Source: Paenibacillus stellifer (GTDB taxonomy: Bacteria; Bacillota; Bacilli; Paenibacillales; Paenibacillaceae). Taken from it: a stretch of 64,000 bases of DNA. The notes below the pieces were generated by a model. That model did no database searches. It was not told the origin of the DNA and saw only the letters and a program-made list of their open reading frames with translations. Location: NCBI RefSeq assembly GCF_000758685.1, contig NZ_CP009286.1, forward strand, positions 1,394,501 through 1,458,500. Reading direction: 5' to 3'. Both the position numbers and the translations under genes were made by a program. Of the stretch, positions 17,239 to 25,424 are shown piece after piece (within the stretch, counting starts at the first letter, position 1; every line of letters begins with the position of its first letter).

Positions 17239-19266
17239 ATGCGGATACAAGAGGTAGTTGACGAAAGGCTGCTGGATTCCCTGTCTGGCGGAACCGTAAT
17301 CGGCATCGATATCGGGTCGAGAACGGGCAAGGCGGTGCTGCTGAAAGGAGAGGAGATTTATACAAGCTCGGTCTATACTGGCATCAATATGCAGGACACG
17401 GCCGATGAACTGCTGGAGGATCTGCTGGACAAGTCGGGGCTGACCCGCTCGGAAATCGATTATATCGTGGGAACCGGATATGGCCGGATTGCTCTTCGGT
17501 ATCCCCATATTCCGACCCGGATCGTGACGGAAATTTCATGCCACGCCATGGGCGCGCATTATCTCAATGCGGACGTGCGGACCATTGTGGATATTGGAGG
17601 CCAGGACTCCAAGGCGATCCGGGTAGACCCGTTGACCGGGGGCGTGACCGAATTCGTCATGAACGATAAATGCGCGGCGGGGACGGGGCGGTTCCTGGAG
17701 AAGGTGGCCGAAATTCTGGAGCTGAACATCGATGAGCTGGGACAGGAAGCCGTGCTGGCGGACGAGCCGTCGGAGATTAGCAGCCAGTGTGTCGTGTTCG
17801 CCGAATCGGAGGTCATCTCGCTGCGGGCAAAAGGAGAGACGCGGCGAAATATCGCCGCAGGTATCCATTTCGCTTCGGCGAAGCGGGTCCGCAACCTGCT
17901 CAAGCGGGTTGGAATCGAGCCGGGCCTGATCTTCTCCGGCGGCGTTTCGAACAACGTCGGTATGCGCAAAGCGCTGGAGGACCTGTCCGGTCACCCGCTG
18001 ATTGAAGCGAAGATCGACACGATCTTTGCCGGAGCCTTGGGAGCGGCGATCCATGCCTTGAATGATTCGCGCGCAGCCTTAACTGACAGCGGGGCCCTAT
18101 CAGACGGATTCCGGCTCGATTTATCCGGCGTCGAGAACCGGATCGCGGAGCGTCAGGAGCAGCTTTCGGCCCAGGAGGACGATCACAAGAAGGTGGGCTA
18201 TCTGTGCTCCTATACGCCGCTTGAGATGATCAGCGCTGCCGGCGTCTCCCATATCCGGCTGTTCAAAGCGGGCGACTCCGAGACGGTAGCGAGCGGTGAA
18301 CAGATTACGCAGAGCGTATTTTGCGATTTCACGAAGAGCATCCTCGGCGCTTTCAAGGAGAAAGACCCGCTCTATACATCGCTGGATAAAGTGTACACGT
18401 TCTACACCTGCGATTGCATCAAGACGGTCGGTGAGGCGATCGGCGAGTTTTTTACGCCAACTGACATTTATACCCTTCCCCGCATCAAAGCCAAGCCCTC
18501 TTCGCGAGATTTCTATGGCTCCCAAATTCAGAGCTTCAAGGCCGATCTCGAACAGTTGTCCGGGAACGTGATTACCGAAGGGGAGCTGCGTCTGCAGATC
18601 AGGCAGTACAATGAGGTCCGCCGGCTACTGACTCAAATCTCCGAACTGCGGAAACGTCCTAACCCGCCGCTCACCGGCAAGGATTACCTGGATCTGATCA
18701 AGGCCTTCTATTATTTGCCTGCCGAAGAGCTAATCCCGCTGTACCGGGGCATATATGACAAGCTGTCGGCAGTGCCGGTCCGCGAGGAACGGACGATCCG
18801 TCTGTTCATGGCCGGAGGCATTATTGCCGACGGAGACCGGAAGCTTCTGGAGCTGATCGAGGACGAGCTGGGAGCCCGGATCGTTGCCGAGGATCACTGT
18901 ACCGGACTGAAAATCGCATCCGCCCAAATCGACGAAACGGGCGATCCGTACAAGGCTTTGGCGGAAGGCTATATCGACCAGACGCCTTGCGCCCGGATGA
19001 AGCCGCTGGAAGAGCGGGTGAATATTTCGGGAGCACTTGCGACCGAATATCAGGCGGACGGAATTCTGTACGCCTATCTCAAATTTTGCCCTTGCTACGG
19101 GCAGGTCAAGAATGAGTTCTTCCGGCATTATCAGCAGCTCGGAATTCCCGTGCTTGAATTGCCGATCGACTATTCGAAGAGCGACCAGGGGCAGCTCAAG
19201 ACACGGCTTGAGGCGTTCATCGAGGTGCTGAAGGAACGGAAAGGGCTGGCCGCAGGAGCGGTATGA
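17239..19266 (+). CDS. fusion of BadF/HgdC-type ATPase activator and HgdB-type iron-sulfur domain
   Basis: A 675-residue two-domain protein. Residues 1-275 form an ASKHA ATPase activator: GIDIGSRTGKAVLL, DIGGQDSKAI, and cluster ligands Cys145 (MNDKCAAGTGRF) and Cys184 (SSQCVVFAESEV), which in HgdC bridge a [4Fe-4S] cluster across a homodimer. Residues 315-665 resemble the 2-hydroxyacyl-CoA dehydratase HgdB/HgdC-partner fold and hold Cys323, 362, 391, 393, 554, 584, 617 and 619, more than the three needed for one [4Fe-4S]. That number recalls the six-cysteine double-cubane protein of Carboxydothermus. ATG 17239 has GAGGTGG upstream. Likely drives ATP-dependent low-potential reduction; substrate unknown. 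Confidence 0.85.
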   Translation: MRIQEVVDERLLDSLSGGTVIGIDIGSRTGKAVLLKGEEIYTSSVYTGINMQDTADELLEDLLDKSGLTRSEIDYIVGTGYGRIALRYPHIPTRIVTEISCHAMGAHYLNADVRTIVDIGGQDSKAIRVDPLTGGVTEFVMNDKCAAGTGRFLEKVAEILELNIDELGQEAVLADEPSEISSQCVVFAESEVISLRAKGETRRNIAAGIHFASAKRVRNLLKRVGIEPGLIFSGGVSNNVGMRKALEDLSGHPLIEAKIDTIFAGALGAAIHALNDSRAALTDSGALSDGFRLDLSGVENRIAERQEQLSAQEDDHKKVGYLCSYTPLEMISAAGVSHIRLFKAGDSETVASGEQITQSVFCDFTKSILGAFKEKDPLYTSLDKVYTFYTCDCIKTVGEAIGEFFTPTDIYTLPRIKAKPSSRDFYGSQIQSFKADLEQLSGNVITEGELRLQIRQYNEVRRLLTQISELRKRPNPPLTGKDYLDLIKAFYYLPAEELIPLYRGIYDKLSAVPVREERTIRLFMAGGIIADGDRKLLELIEDELGARIVAEDHCTGLKIASAQIDETGDPYKALAEGYIDQTPCARMKPLEERVNISGALATEYQADGILYAYLKFCPCYGQVKNEFFRHYQQLGIPVLELPIDYSKSDQGQLKTRLEAFIEVLKERKGLAAGAV

Positions 19267-19316
19267 CGCTTGGGCATGGGCGCAACATTTTGATTAACGC
19301 AAGGGAGATGAAGAGC

Positions 19317-20201
19317 ATGAGTGAATGGAAAGAGATCATCGACCCCGAGCTGCTGTCCTCGCTGACGGGGGATATCGCGGTCGGTCTCGATTTGGGGTCC
19401 AGAACGGGTAAGGGCGTGCTGCTGGCCGGAGGCAAGCTCTACACGGCGATTACTCCGACCGGGGTGTATATGCAGGAGACGGCCGACAAGCTGTTGGACA
19501 AGCTGCTTAGACAATCCGGGGTTCCTCGCGAGGAGATCGCCTACATCGTCGGTACAGGATACGGGCGCGTCTCCTTGAATTTCGGCGAAACCGGTCATAA
19601 AATCGTGACCGAAATTTCCTGCCATGCGATGGGTTCCCATTACTTGAACGCCAAGGTTCGGTCCATCGTGGATATCGGCGGCCAGGATTCCAAGGCGATC
19701 CGGGTTGATCCGGCAAACGGCAAGGTTATCGAGTTCATCATGAACGACAAATGCGCGGCCGGAACCGGACGGTTCCTGGAGAAGGTCGCACATCTGCTGG
19801 ATTTGACGCTGGAGGAACTGGGCGCCGAAGCGTTGAAGGCCGATGAGCCGGCGGATGTCAGCAGCCAATGCGTCGTCTTCGCCGAATCCGAAGTGATATC
19901 GCTGAAGGCCAAAGGCGTGTCCGCCGCCAACATCGCCGCCGGCATCCATCTGGCGACAGCGCGCCGGGTCCGCAATCTCGTCAACCGGATCGGGCTTGAG
20001 CCGGATCTGGTGTTCTCGGGCGGGGTCTCGAACAATCCGGGCATGACCCGGGCGCTGGAGGAGCTGCTGGGTCATCCGATCAGCCGGGTGAAGCTGGACA
20101 CGATCTTCGCAGGCGCTCTGGGGGCGGCGGTCTTCGCCCAGAAAGCGGCGTCCCGGGGTGAGAGCGATCTGTCGGACTTTGCCCTCTTGAAAGCCAAATA
20201 A
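19317..20201 (+). CDS. BadF/HgdC-type ATPase activator (archerase)
   Basis: A 294-residue ASKHA ATPase closely similar to the N-terminal half of the preceding fusion: GLDLGSRTGKGVLL, DIGGQDSKAI, Cys146 (MNDKCAAGTGRF) and Cys185 (SSQCVVFAESEV). Such activators hydrolyse ATP to inject one electron at very low potential into an HgdB-type partner. ATG 19317 is preferred because GGGAG lies 9 nt upstream; the frame extends back to an ATG overlapping the fusion stop (19263). The likely partner is the next gene. Confidence 0.88.
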   Translation: MSEWKEIIDPELLSSLTGDIAVGLDLGSRTGKGVLLAGGKLYTAITPTGVYMQETADKLLDKLLRQSGVPREEIAYIVGTGYGRVSLNFGETGHKIVTEISCHAMGSHYLNAKVRSIVDIGGQDSKAIRVDPANGKVIEFIMNDKCAAGTGRFLEKVAHLLDLTLEELGAEALKADEPADVSSQCVVFAESEVISLKAKGVSAANIAAGIHLATARRVRNLVNRIGLEPDLVFSGGVSNNPGMTRALEELLGHPISRVKLDTIFAGALGAAVFAQKAASRGESDLSDFALLKAK

Positions 20202-20231
20202 AAGAGATCATTCCAAGGAGGTCTTACGAAG

Positions 20232-21452
20232 ATGTCGACGGTATTAACGCATGAGGCTCAGGAGCAGCTGAATCATATCCGGCACAGCCGCGACGTTGTG
20301 CACGCTCATTCGCCCGCCATCCAGAAGCTGTTCAATCTGGTCATCGATTATGTGGATGACGCGGAGAGGGCAGGCAAGAACGGAACCAAGGTCATATGGG
20401 CCGGCGTGCCCTGGGCAATGCCCCTGATCTATTCTACCGGAGCCATTCCGGTCGCCTTCTCGGAAATGGGGCGGATCAGCGGCCGGGACGCGATCACGGT
20501 CTCCGAGGACCATTATCAGATGCCGGCCGAGACCTGCTCGATGGTAAAAGCGACGGCGGGGGAATGGTACTTGCGGAAGCAGGCCGGAACCTCGATCACT
20601 CGCATTTTCGGCTCATCCTCCGCCTGCGAGCCCTATAACCTGGCGTGGGAAGTGATGAGAAAGGAAGGCTTCGACGTCTACACCAGCGATATCGTCTATC
20701 GGGCGCCAGGTGTGGAGGGAGAGCGGTACGAGGAGCTGGTCCGGTATTTTATCGAAGAAATCCATGAGTTCAATGAGTGGCTGACGGGCAGCCGTGAGAT
20801 TGACCGGGACAGTCTGCACCGGGAAATTGTCCGCAAGAACCGGATGATGCGCTCCATGCGTGAAATCATGGATTTGCGGCTTCAGCATCCGTTCCATGTC
20901 AAGAGTCTGGGCATTATGTATTTGATGAATGGGCTAACCCATTATTTCGGCAAACCCGAGGAATATCAGGAGGTGCTGGACGCGCTGGTCGGCGAATTGC
21001 AGGGGCTGGATATCAACGAGGAGGAGCGCAGCCAGGCGATTCCGCTGATCTGGACCGGCGGGAACGGCCAGGAATTCGGCATCTATGACGCCATCGACAA
21101 TGCCGGGGGCTCGCTGCTCGGCTTCGTCTCATCGCCGTATGCGAAGGATTACCGCGAGGAGATCGATCCGGTGGAATCACTGGTCCGCTTCCAGCTTGAG
21201 AGCCAGATGGCGGGCGCGTCGATATACCGGCGCGATGTGATTGAACGGCAGGTCGACCGGATCGGGGCGCGGGGCTTGATCTTGTACGGATATTTGGGCT
21301 GCTCCTTCGGAAGCGTGACCCGGGAGATGTACAGAGAGTATTTCCATAACAAAGGCATTCCGAGCATCAACCTGGAGGGGACCTTCCAGGTGGGCGCCGC
21401 CAGCGGACAAATTCTGACCCGGATCAAGGCGTTTATCGAGATGCTGTCCTGA
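20232..21452 (+). CDS. 2-hydroxyacyl-CoA dehydratase-family iron-sulfur protein (HgdB type)
   Basis: A 406-residue HgdB/DUF2229-type subunit with exactly three cysteines, Cys102 (AETCSMVKA), Cys132 (SSACEPYN) and Cys357 (YLGCSFGS), the standard set for one [4Fe-4S] cluster with a free site. AAGGAGG precedes the ATG. Dehydratases of this family are usually two different subunits; here the second could be the C-terminal half of the 17239 fusion. No CoA-transferase or acyl-CoA gene is near, which argues against amino acid fermentation and for a role with the nitrogenase-like enzyme. Last gene of the cluster. Confidence 0.85.
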   Translation: MSTVLTHEAQEQLNHIRHSRDVVHAHSPAIQKLFNLVIDYVDDAERAGKNGTKVIWAGVPWAMPLIYSTGAIPVAFSEMGRISGRDAITVSEDHYQMPAETCSMVKATAGEWYLRKQAGTSITRIFGSSSACEPYNLAWEVMRKEGFDVYTSDIVYRAPGVEGERYEELVRYFIEEIHEFNEWLTGSREIDRDSLHREIVRKNRMMRSMREIMDLRLQHPFHVKSLGIMYLMNGLTHYFGKPEEYQEVLDALVGELQGLDINEEERSQAIPLIWTGGNGQEFGIYDAIDNAGGSLLGFVSSPYAKDYREEIDPVESLVRFQLESQMAGASIYRRDVIERQVDRIGARGLILYGYLGCSFGSVTREMYREYFHNKGIPSINLEGTFQVGAASGQILTRIKAFIEMLS

Positions 21453-21629
21453 CCGGCCTGGGCGCCGGGTAGACCGTACCATGCGTGACTGATCTCCTGA
21501 GCCGAACTGCAATCCCGGCTTCCTGCTCTGGCTGCAACTCCGGTATGAAGTGTCGTGCGCACATTCCTGCTATTGCCTCCAAGAGGCTCATTTGCTTCCG
21601 GTCTCGCGTCTTACGGAATGGGCTCCGGC

Positions 21630-22181
21630 TCACTGCCCCGCTTTCTTGCGGGCGCGGAACCGGCGGACCTTCATCAGGTTGCCGCAAGCCTTGTCGTCGC
21701 AATACCGCTTGGAGCGGTTGCGCGTATCGTCATAATACACCCACAGACAATCGGGGTTGTCGCAAATGCGAAACCTCGATTTGTCCTGTCCTTCCAGCGA
21801 ACTGGCGAAGGAGCCGGCGATTTCCGCCATGACCTGCTCCCAGCTTGCCGAAGCGGGAACGAGCGTGACGGTGAATCTGCCTTCGCTGTCCCGTCCGGCC
21901 CTGCGGATAACAGGCCCCGCTATCATGTAACAGTTCAGCGTTTCCGCAAGCTCCCCGGGTTCTCTTCCATCCACGATGTCCTTGACGATATCAAAAAGGA
22001 TGCTGCGCAGCACCTTCAGCTTCCCCAGCTCATCCCCATTCGGCGCGGGCAGTGCCGGCAGTCCTTCCTGGACGAGCCATTGTATGGTCCATTCCGGTTC
22101 CTCCAGCCGGTCGCGGTCCTTACTGCGGTCCCCGGTTCTCCAATCCCTCCAGTAGCTGTTAATAAAATCAGTCCACAGCAT
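21630..22181 (-). CDS. CGNR zinc finger / ABATE-domain protein
   Basis: A ~183-residue putative regulator. The N-terminal two thirds match the ABATE ligand-binding-like domain; the C-terminus is a CGNR zinc finger (CDNPDCLWVYYDDTRN, then CDDKACGNLMKVRRFRARKK), a probable DNA-binding motif. ATG 22181 is preferred because AAAGGAAGG lies 5 nt upstream. It is divergent from the DinB-like gene and converges with the nitrogenase-like operon. Confidence 0.82.
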   Translation of the reverse strand: MLWTDFINSYWRDWRTGDRSKDRDRLEEPEWTIQWLVQEGLPALPAPNGDELGKLKVLRSILFDIVKDIVDGREPGELAETLNCYMIAGPVIRRAGRDSEGRFTVTLVPASASWEQVMAEIAGSFASSLEGQDKSRFRICDNPDCLWVYYDDTRNRSKRYCDDKACGNLMKVRRFRARKKAGQ

Positions 22182-22206
22182 GACATCCTTCCTTTCCATC
22201 CCTTGA

Positions 22207-22308
22207 TTGTAACAGGTAAAACTCAGTTTTGCTAGTTACTTGAAATCATTATGTCGAGCATGATACAGTGTCCTTGTAACCTGTATTTTTGACTTTAGGT
22301 AGTTACAA
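22207..22308. promoter_or_regulatory. three TTGTAAC motifs between divergent genes
   Basis: TTGTAAC occurs at 22207-22213 and 22274-22280, and inverted as GTTACAA at 22302-22308. The last two form an inverted repeat. The position between a putative regulator (CGNR) and the DinB-like gene suggests shared operators. No protein can be assigned from sequence alone. Confidence 0.35.
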
Positions 22309-22328
22309 ACATGTGGGAGGCTTGGAAT

Positions 22329-22823
22329 ATGAGCGAAACAATGGTCAACGTGCTGCTGCAAAACTGGGATTACGCGATGGAACAGGAGGATTGGGCCCCT
22401 CCTCTGAAGGATGCGCTTGCCGGCGTGGATGACGTGCAGGCGCTATGGAAGCCTGAGGGAAAGGCGGCGAATTCTATTTGGGAGACGGTGAATCATCTTT
22501 TGTATTATAAGGAAAGGCTGCTCCGCAAGTTTAAAGGACTGCCGCAGCTTTCATCTGCTGAAAATAATGACGATACCTTCACCGTAGCCGAGAGCGGGCC
22601 GGATGCTTGGGCAAAGGCAGTGCAGCATCTTCGTGAAGTGCATGCGGAGCTGAGAGCGGAGATCGCGAAATTCGGCGGCGGTGTCTTTATCCGGGAGGGA
22701 GAACGCCATGCGCCGGGTGAGGAGATTATGAGTCTGGTCCTGCACGATGCGTATCATACGGGCCAGATTGTGCTTGTCCGCAAGCTGCAGGGCTCCTGGC
22801 CGGCTCAGCGGCATTTTGGCTAG
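22329..22823 (+). CDS. DinB-superfamily four-helix protein
   Basis: A 164-residue DinB/YfiT-like protein, a family of metal-binding four-helix bundles acting as thiol-dependent transferases or hydrolases. The metal-binding histidines are visible in WETVNHLLYYKERLL and HDAYHTGQIVLV. ATG 22329 is chosen because GGGAGG precedes it by about 8 nt. Its substrate cannot be told; a Paenibacillus-type genome often carries many such genes. Confidence 0.85.
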   Translation: MSETMVNVLLQNWDYAMEQEDWAPPLKDALAGVDDVQALWKPEGKAANSIWETVNHLLYYKERLLRKFKGLPQLSSAENNDDTFTVAESGPDAWAKAVQHLREVHAELRAEIAKFGGGVFIREGERHAPGEEIMSLVLHDAYHTGQIVLVRKLQGSWPAQRHFG

Positions 22824-22846
22824 CACCATCCATCGCCGGCACAGTA

Positions 22847-22887
22847 TAACGGACCCGTTCTTCCTTAGCGGAACAGCGGGTCCGTTA
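22847..22887 (+). terminator. hairpin after the DinB-like gene
   Basis: Perfect 11-bp stem TAACGGACCCG / CGGGTCCGTTA with a 19-base loop just after the stop. The T-run is poor (TTATTG), so termination may be weak. Confidence 0.5.
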
Positions 22888-22940
22888 TTGCTGCCGGGCG
22901 AACTTCCGATCTTTGCCGGAGGATGCTGCACGGGCGTAGG

Positions 22941-23072
22941 TCAGGCACGTCCCTGTCTCCGCTTAATCACGGAATCCCGGTAGAAGTACCAGCATTCGTT
23001 CAGCAGCTTGATTTGCCGCCGGTCTTTTTTGTAATACGCCTTCATTAGTTGATGACACAGCCATTGGGGCAT
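22941..23072 (-). CDS. cmpA: CmpA-like cortex morphogenetic small protein (43 aa)
   Basis: A very small basic protein starting MPQWLCHQLMKAYY and containing IKLLNECWYFYRDS. Start pattern, length and the IKLLNxCWxFYR core agree with my recollection of Bacillus subtilis CmpA, a 37-residue protein that helps degrade SpoIVA when spore coat and cortex assembly fail. ATG 23072 has AGGAGG 7 nt upstream; a longer 85-codon reading has no such site. If right, it shows a spore former. No other sporulation gene is adjacent. Confidence 0.7.
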   Translation of the reverse strand: MPQWLCHQLMKAYYKKDRRQIKLLNECWYFYRDSVIKRRQGRA

Positions 23073-23349
23073 AGGTATTCCTCCTCGAATGATTCGTATG
23101 ACAGCATATGTGGGCGCCGGGTTAAAGGTGCGGTCTACTGCCAGGAGGGCATATGTCCGGAATAGCGGTTCTATAAGGCCGGGCAGCGGCCGCAGCACGG
23201 ATTCTGGTAGTAATAGGAGGCAGCAGACAGATTGAGTTTTTGATCAAATGTGAGATAAGATTACACAAATAAGCTTTATTTTGAAGAGAAACTGCTTGAA
23301 TCCTGCCTATTTTACGCACAAAAACACTGTTTATTTCACCTTTCATGTT

Positions 23350-23404
23350 ATGTTTTGAAACATTATTTTATTTTTTTATTGAAAATCATGAAACATTAGT
23401 TTAT
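23350..23404 (+). promoter_or_regulatory. candidate RpiR/MurR operator region
   Basis: TGAAACATTATTTTAT (23356-23371) recurs as TGAAACATTAGTTTAT (23389-23404), 33 bp apart or about three helical turns, and the first copy overlaps a palindrome ATGTTTTGAAACAT (23350-23363). The AT-rich stretch lies about 75-130 bp before the RpiR-type regulator start. Confidence 0.45.
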
Positions 23405-23477
23405 CATACATTCAAGAGCTGCTACACCGGTGCATAGCTTGACTGTTATTACGGCGCTGAAGAAGGTGAGAACATTT

Positions 23478-24350
23478 ATGCATGGAGGTCTTATCAGCAT
23501 CAAGGAAGCCTTGCCCACACTGAAGCCGCAGGAGCGGATCGTAGCGGATTTCATTCTGGCTCATCCCGAGCAGACGGTGAAGCTGTCGGTTCAGAAGCTG
23601 GCCAAGCTGACAGGTGTCAGCGAAGCTACCATCATTCGTCTCTCCCGCTCGCTGCACTTCAAGGGCTTCCAGGAATTAAAAATGAGGCTTGTCGCCGATT
23701 TGGCCCAGCCGACCTGGGCGCTGCAGGATACGGAAGCCTATCAGGAGATTCAGGTGGAAGGGTTGACCTCGACCCTGATCGATTCCATTTCCCACAATAA
23801 TATGCAATCCATTCAGGACACGCTCGCGGTTCTGTCGGCGAAGGAAGTGGAACGGGCGATCGAAGCGATCGAAGGCGCACGGAAGATTTGCGTATTCGGC
23901 ATCGGCGCGTCGGCGATCATCGCCCAGGATTTCATGCAAAAATTCTCACGGATCGACCGCTGGTGTGAAGCCGCCTATGATTTCAATTCGCAGGCGACGC
24001 TGGCCGCCAATCTGACAGAACATGACGTTGCGTTCGGCGTATCCTATTCGGGTCAGACCGAGGATATTATCCAATCGCTGACGGTTGCCAAAGAGAGCGG
24101 AGCGACGATTATTACGCTGACGAAGTTCGGAAGCAATCCGGTATCCGGTCTGGCGGATATCAAGCTGTTCACCACCTCTCTTGAGAAGGGCATCCGCAGC
24201 AGCGCCACGGCTTCGCGGATTACCCAGCTGAACGTGATCGACATTCTGTATGTCGGGGTGATTCGCCTGAACTTCGAGAGCACGGTCGGGCTGCTGGAAA
24301 ATACACGTAAAGCGGTAAGGAGCTCCAAACGCGATGGAAATGTGGAATGA
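23478..24350 (+). CDS. RpiR/MurR-family transcriptional regulator
   Basis: A 290-residue regulator with an N-terminal HTH_6 domain (LAKLTGVSEATIIRLSRSL) and a C-terminal SIS sugar-phosphate-binding domain (FGIGASAIIAQDFMQKFSRI; SYSGQTEDII). RpiR members sense phosphosugars; in murein recycling MurR senses MurNAc 6-phosphate. ATG 23478 follows GAAGGTGAG. Its last 17 bases overlap the next gene, and the downstream kinase and etherase make MurNAc 6-phosphate the likely ligand. Confidence 0.87.
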   Translation: MHGGLISIKEALPTLKPQERIVADFILAHPEQTVKLSVQKLAKLTGVSEATIIRLSRSLHFKGFQELKMRLVADLAQPTWALQDTEAYQEIQVEGLTSTLIDSISHNNMQSIQDTLAVLSAKEVERAIEAIEGARKICVFGIGASAIIAQDFMQKFSRIDRWCEAAYDFNSQATLAANLTEHDVAFGVSYSGQTEDIIQSLTVAKESGATIITLTKFGSNPVSGLADIKLFTTSLEKGIRSSATASRITQLNVIDILYVGVIRLNFESTVGLLENTRKAVRSSKRDGNVE

Positions 24351-25386
24351 GCTGATTGAGGGATGGGTGTCTCAAGGCAAAATACCTGGCGCGGTGCTCG
24401 ATATCCGCTTCGGGGATGCCTGGCGATATTCGCGGGCATACGGTAGACTAGCTCCGAATACTTCTTCAAACAACGAATCAAGTCATGCGATTGACAGACC
24501 CGCCAAGCTGTCCACCCTGTTCGATGCGGCCTCATTAACGAAGGTTGTTGCCACGCTGCCCGCTGCGCTTCTTCTGGCGCAACAGCGGGAGCTTCGGCTG
24601 GATGATGAGGTGAGCCGCTATATTCCCGAATTCCGCCACGGCGGAGTGACGCTCAGACATTGTCTTCAGCATACAAGCGGGCTGCCTGCCGATATGCCCG
24701 GTTATCTGGATCGCTACACCGCGCTTGATCCGCTGCAGGATGCTCTGGCGCAGGACTTGATCAGCGTTCCCGGAGACCGGGCGCTCTACAGCGATGTCGG
24801 TATGATTCTCCTGGGGGTTGTTATCGCCCGCGTTGCCGCGCAGCCGCTCGATGCATTTGTTAAGCAGAATGTATTCGAACCTCTTGGAATGATGGATTCC
24901 ACTTTCAATCCCCCTGCGGAACTGAGGAACAGAATCGCGGCTACCGAATGGGACGGCCGGCGTTATCTGCAGGGCGAAGTCCATGATGAGAAGGCGTATC
25001 GTCTCGGAGGCGTGTCCGGCAGCGCGGGATTGTTCACAACCGCCGGAGATTTGTCCCGGTATGCCGACAGCTGGCTCTATCCGGAACGGTATAACCTGCT
25101 GGACCCCGAATGGATAGATGAAGCTGTAAGCCGGGCGATTCAAGGCCGGGGGCTCGGCTGGCAGGTGTGGCAGCAAGGCGGCGATGAGATGGCATGCGGG
25201 AAACTGATGCCCGAGGGAACATATGGCCATACCGGTTTTACAGGCGGCAGCCTTTGGCTTGAGCCGAAGCGCGGACTGTCGGTCGTCTTCTTGACGAATG
25301 CCGTGCATTACGGGCGGAATAATCTCATCCGGGAGCTAAGGCCGGAACTGCATAACGCGATCTTTGCACATTTCTATATGTCATAA
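24334..25386 (+). CDS. beta-lactamase-fold serine hydrolase, probable AmiE-like muropeptide amidase
   Basis: A 350-residue class C beta-lactamase/DD-peptidase fold protein with nucleophile motif SLTK (in DAASLTKVV), YSD (second motif) and HTG (GHTGFTGGS). No signal peptide is visible, so it probably acts in the cytoplasm. In Bacillus subtilis the MurNAc-recycling operon encodes a related serine hydrolase (AmiE/YbbE) that removes peptides from MurNAc; this gene holds the equivalent place between regulator and transporter. A generic esterase role cannot be excluded. Confidence 0.78.
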   Translation: MEMWNELIEGWVSQGKIPGAVLDIRFGDAWRYSRAYGRLAPNTSSNNESSHAIDRPAKLSTLFDAASLTKVVATLPAALLLAQQRELRLDDEVSRYIPEFRHGGVTLRHCLQHTSGLPADMPGYLDRYTALDPLQDALAQDLISVPGDRALYSDVGMILLGVVIARVAAQPLDAFVKQNVFEPLGMMDSTFNPPAELRNRIAATEWDGRRYLQGEVHDEKAYRLGGVSGSAGLFTTAGDLSRYADSWLYPERYNLLDPEWIDEAVSRAIQGRGLGWQVWQQGGDEMACGKLMPEGTYGHTGFTGGSLWLEPKRGLSVVFLTNAVHYGRNNLIRELRPELHNAIFAHFYMS

Positions 25387-25424
25387 AGACGAATACATTG
25401 GATAAAAGGGGAGAGATTGATCTA

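Noticed and set aside
17239..21452. An amino acid fermentation (2-hydroxyglutarate or lactate dehydratase) pathway
   Set aside because: No CoA-transferase, electron-transfer flavoprotein or acyl-CoA dehydrogenase nearby, and the gene set is embedded in a sulfur/nitrogenase-like operon.
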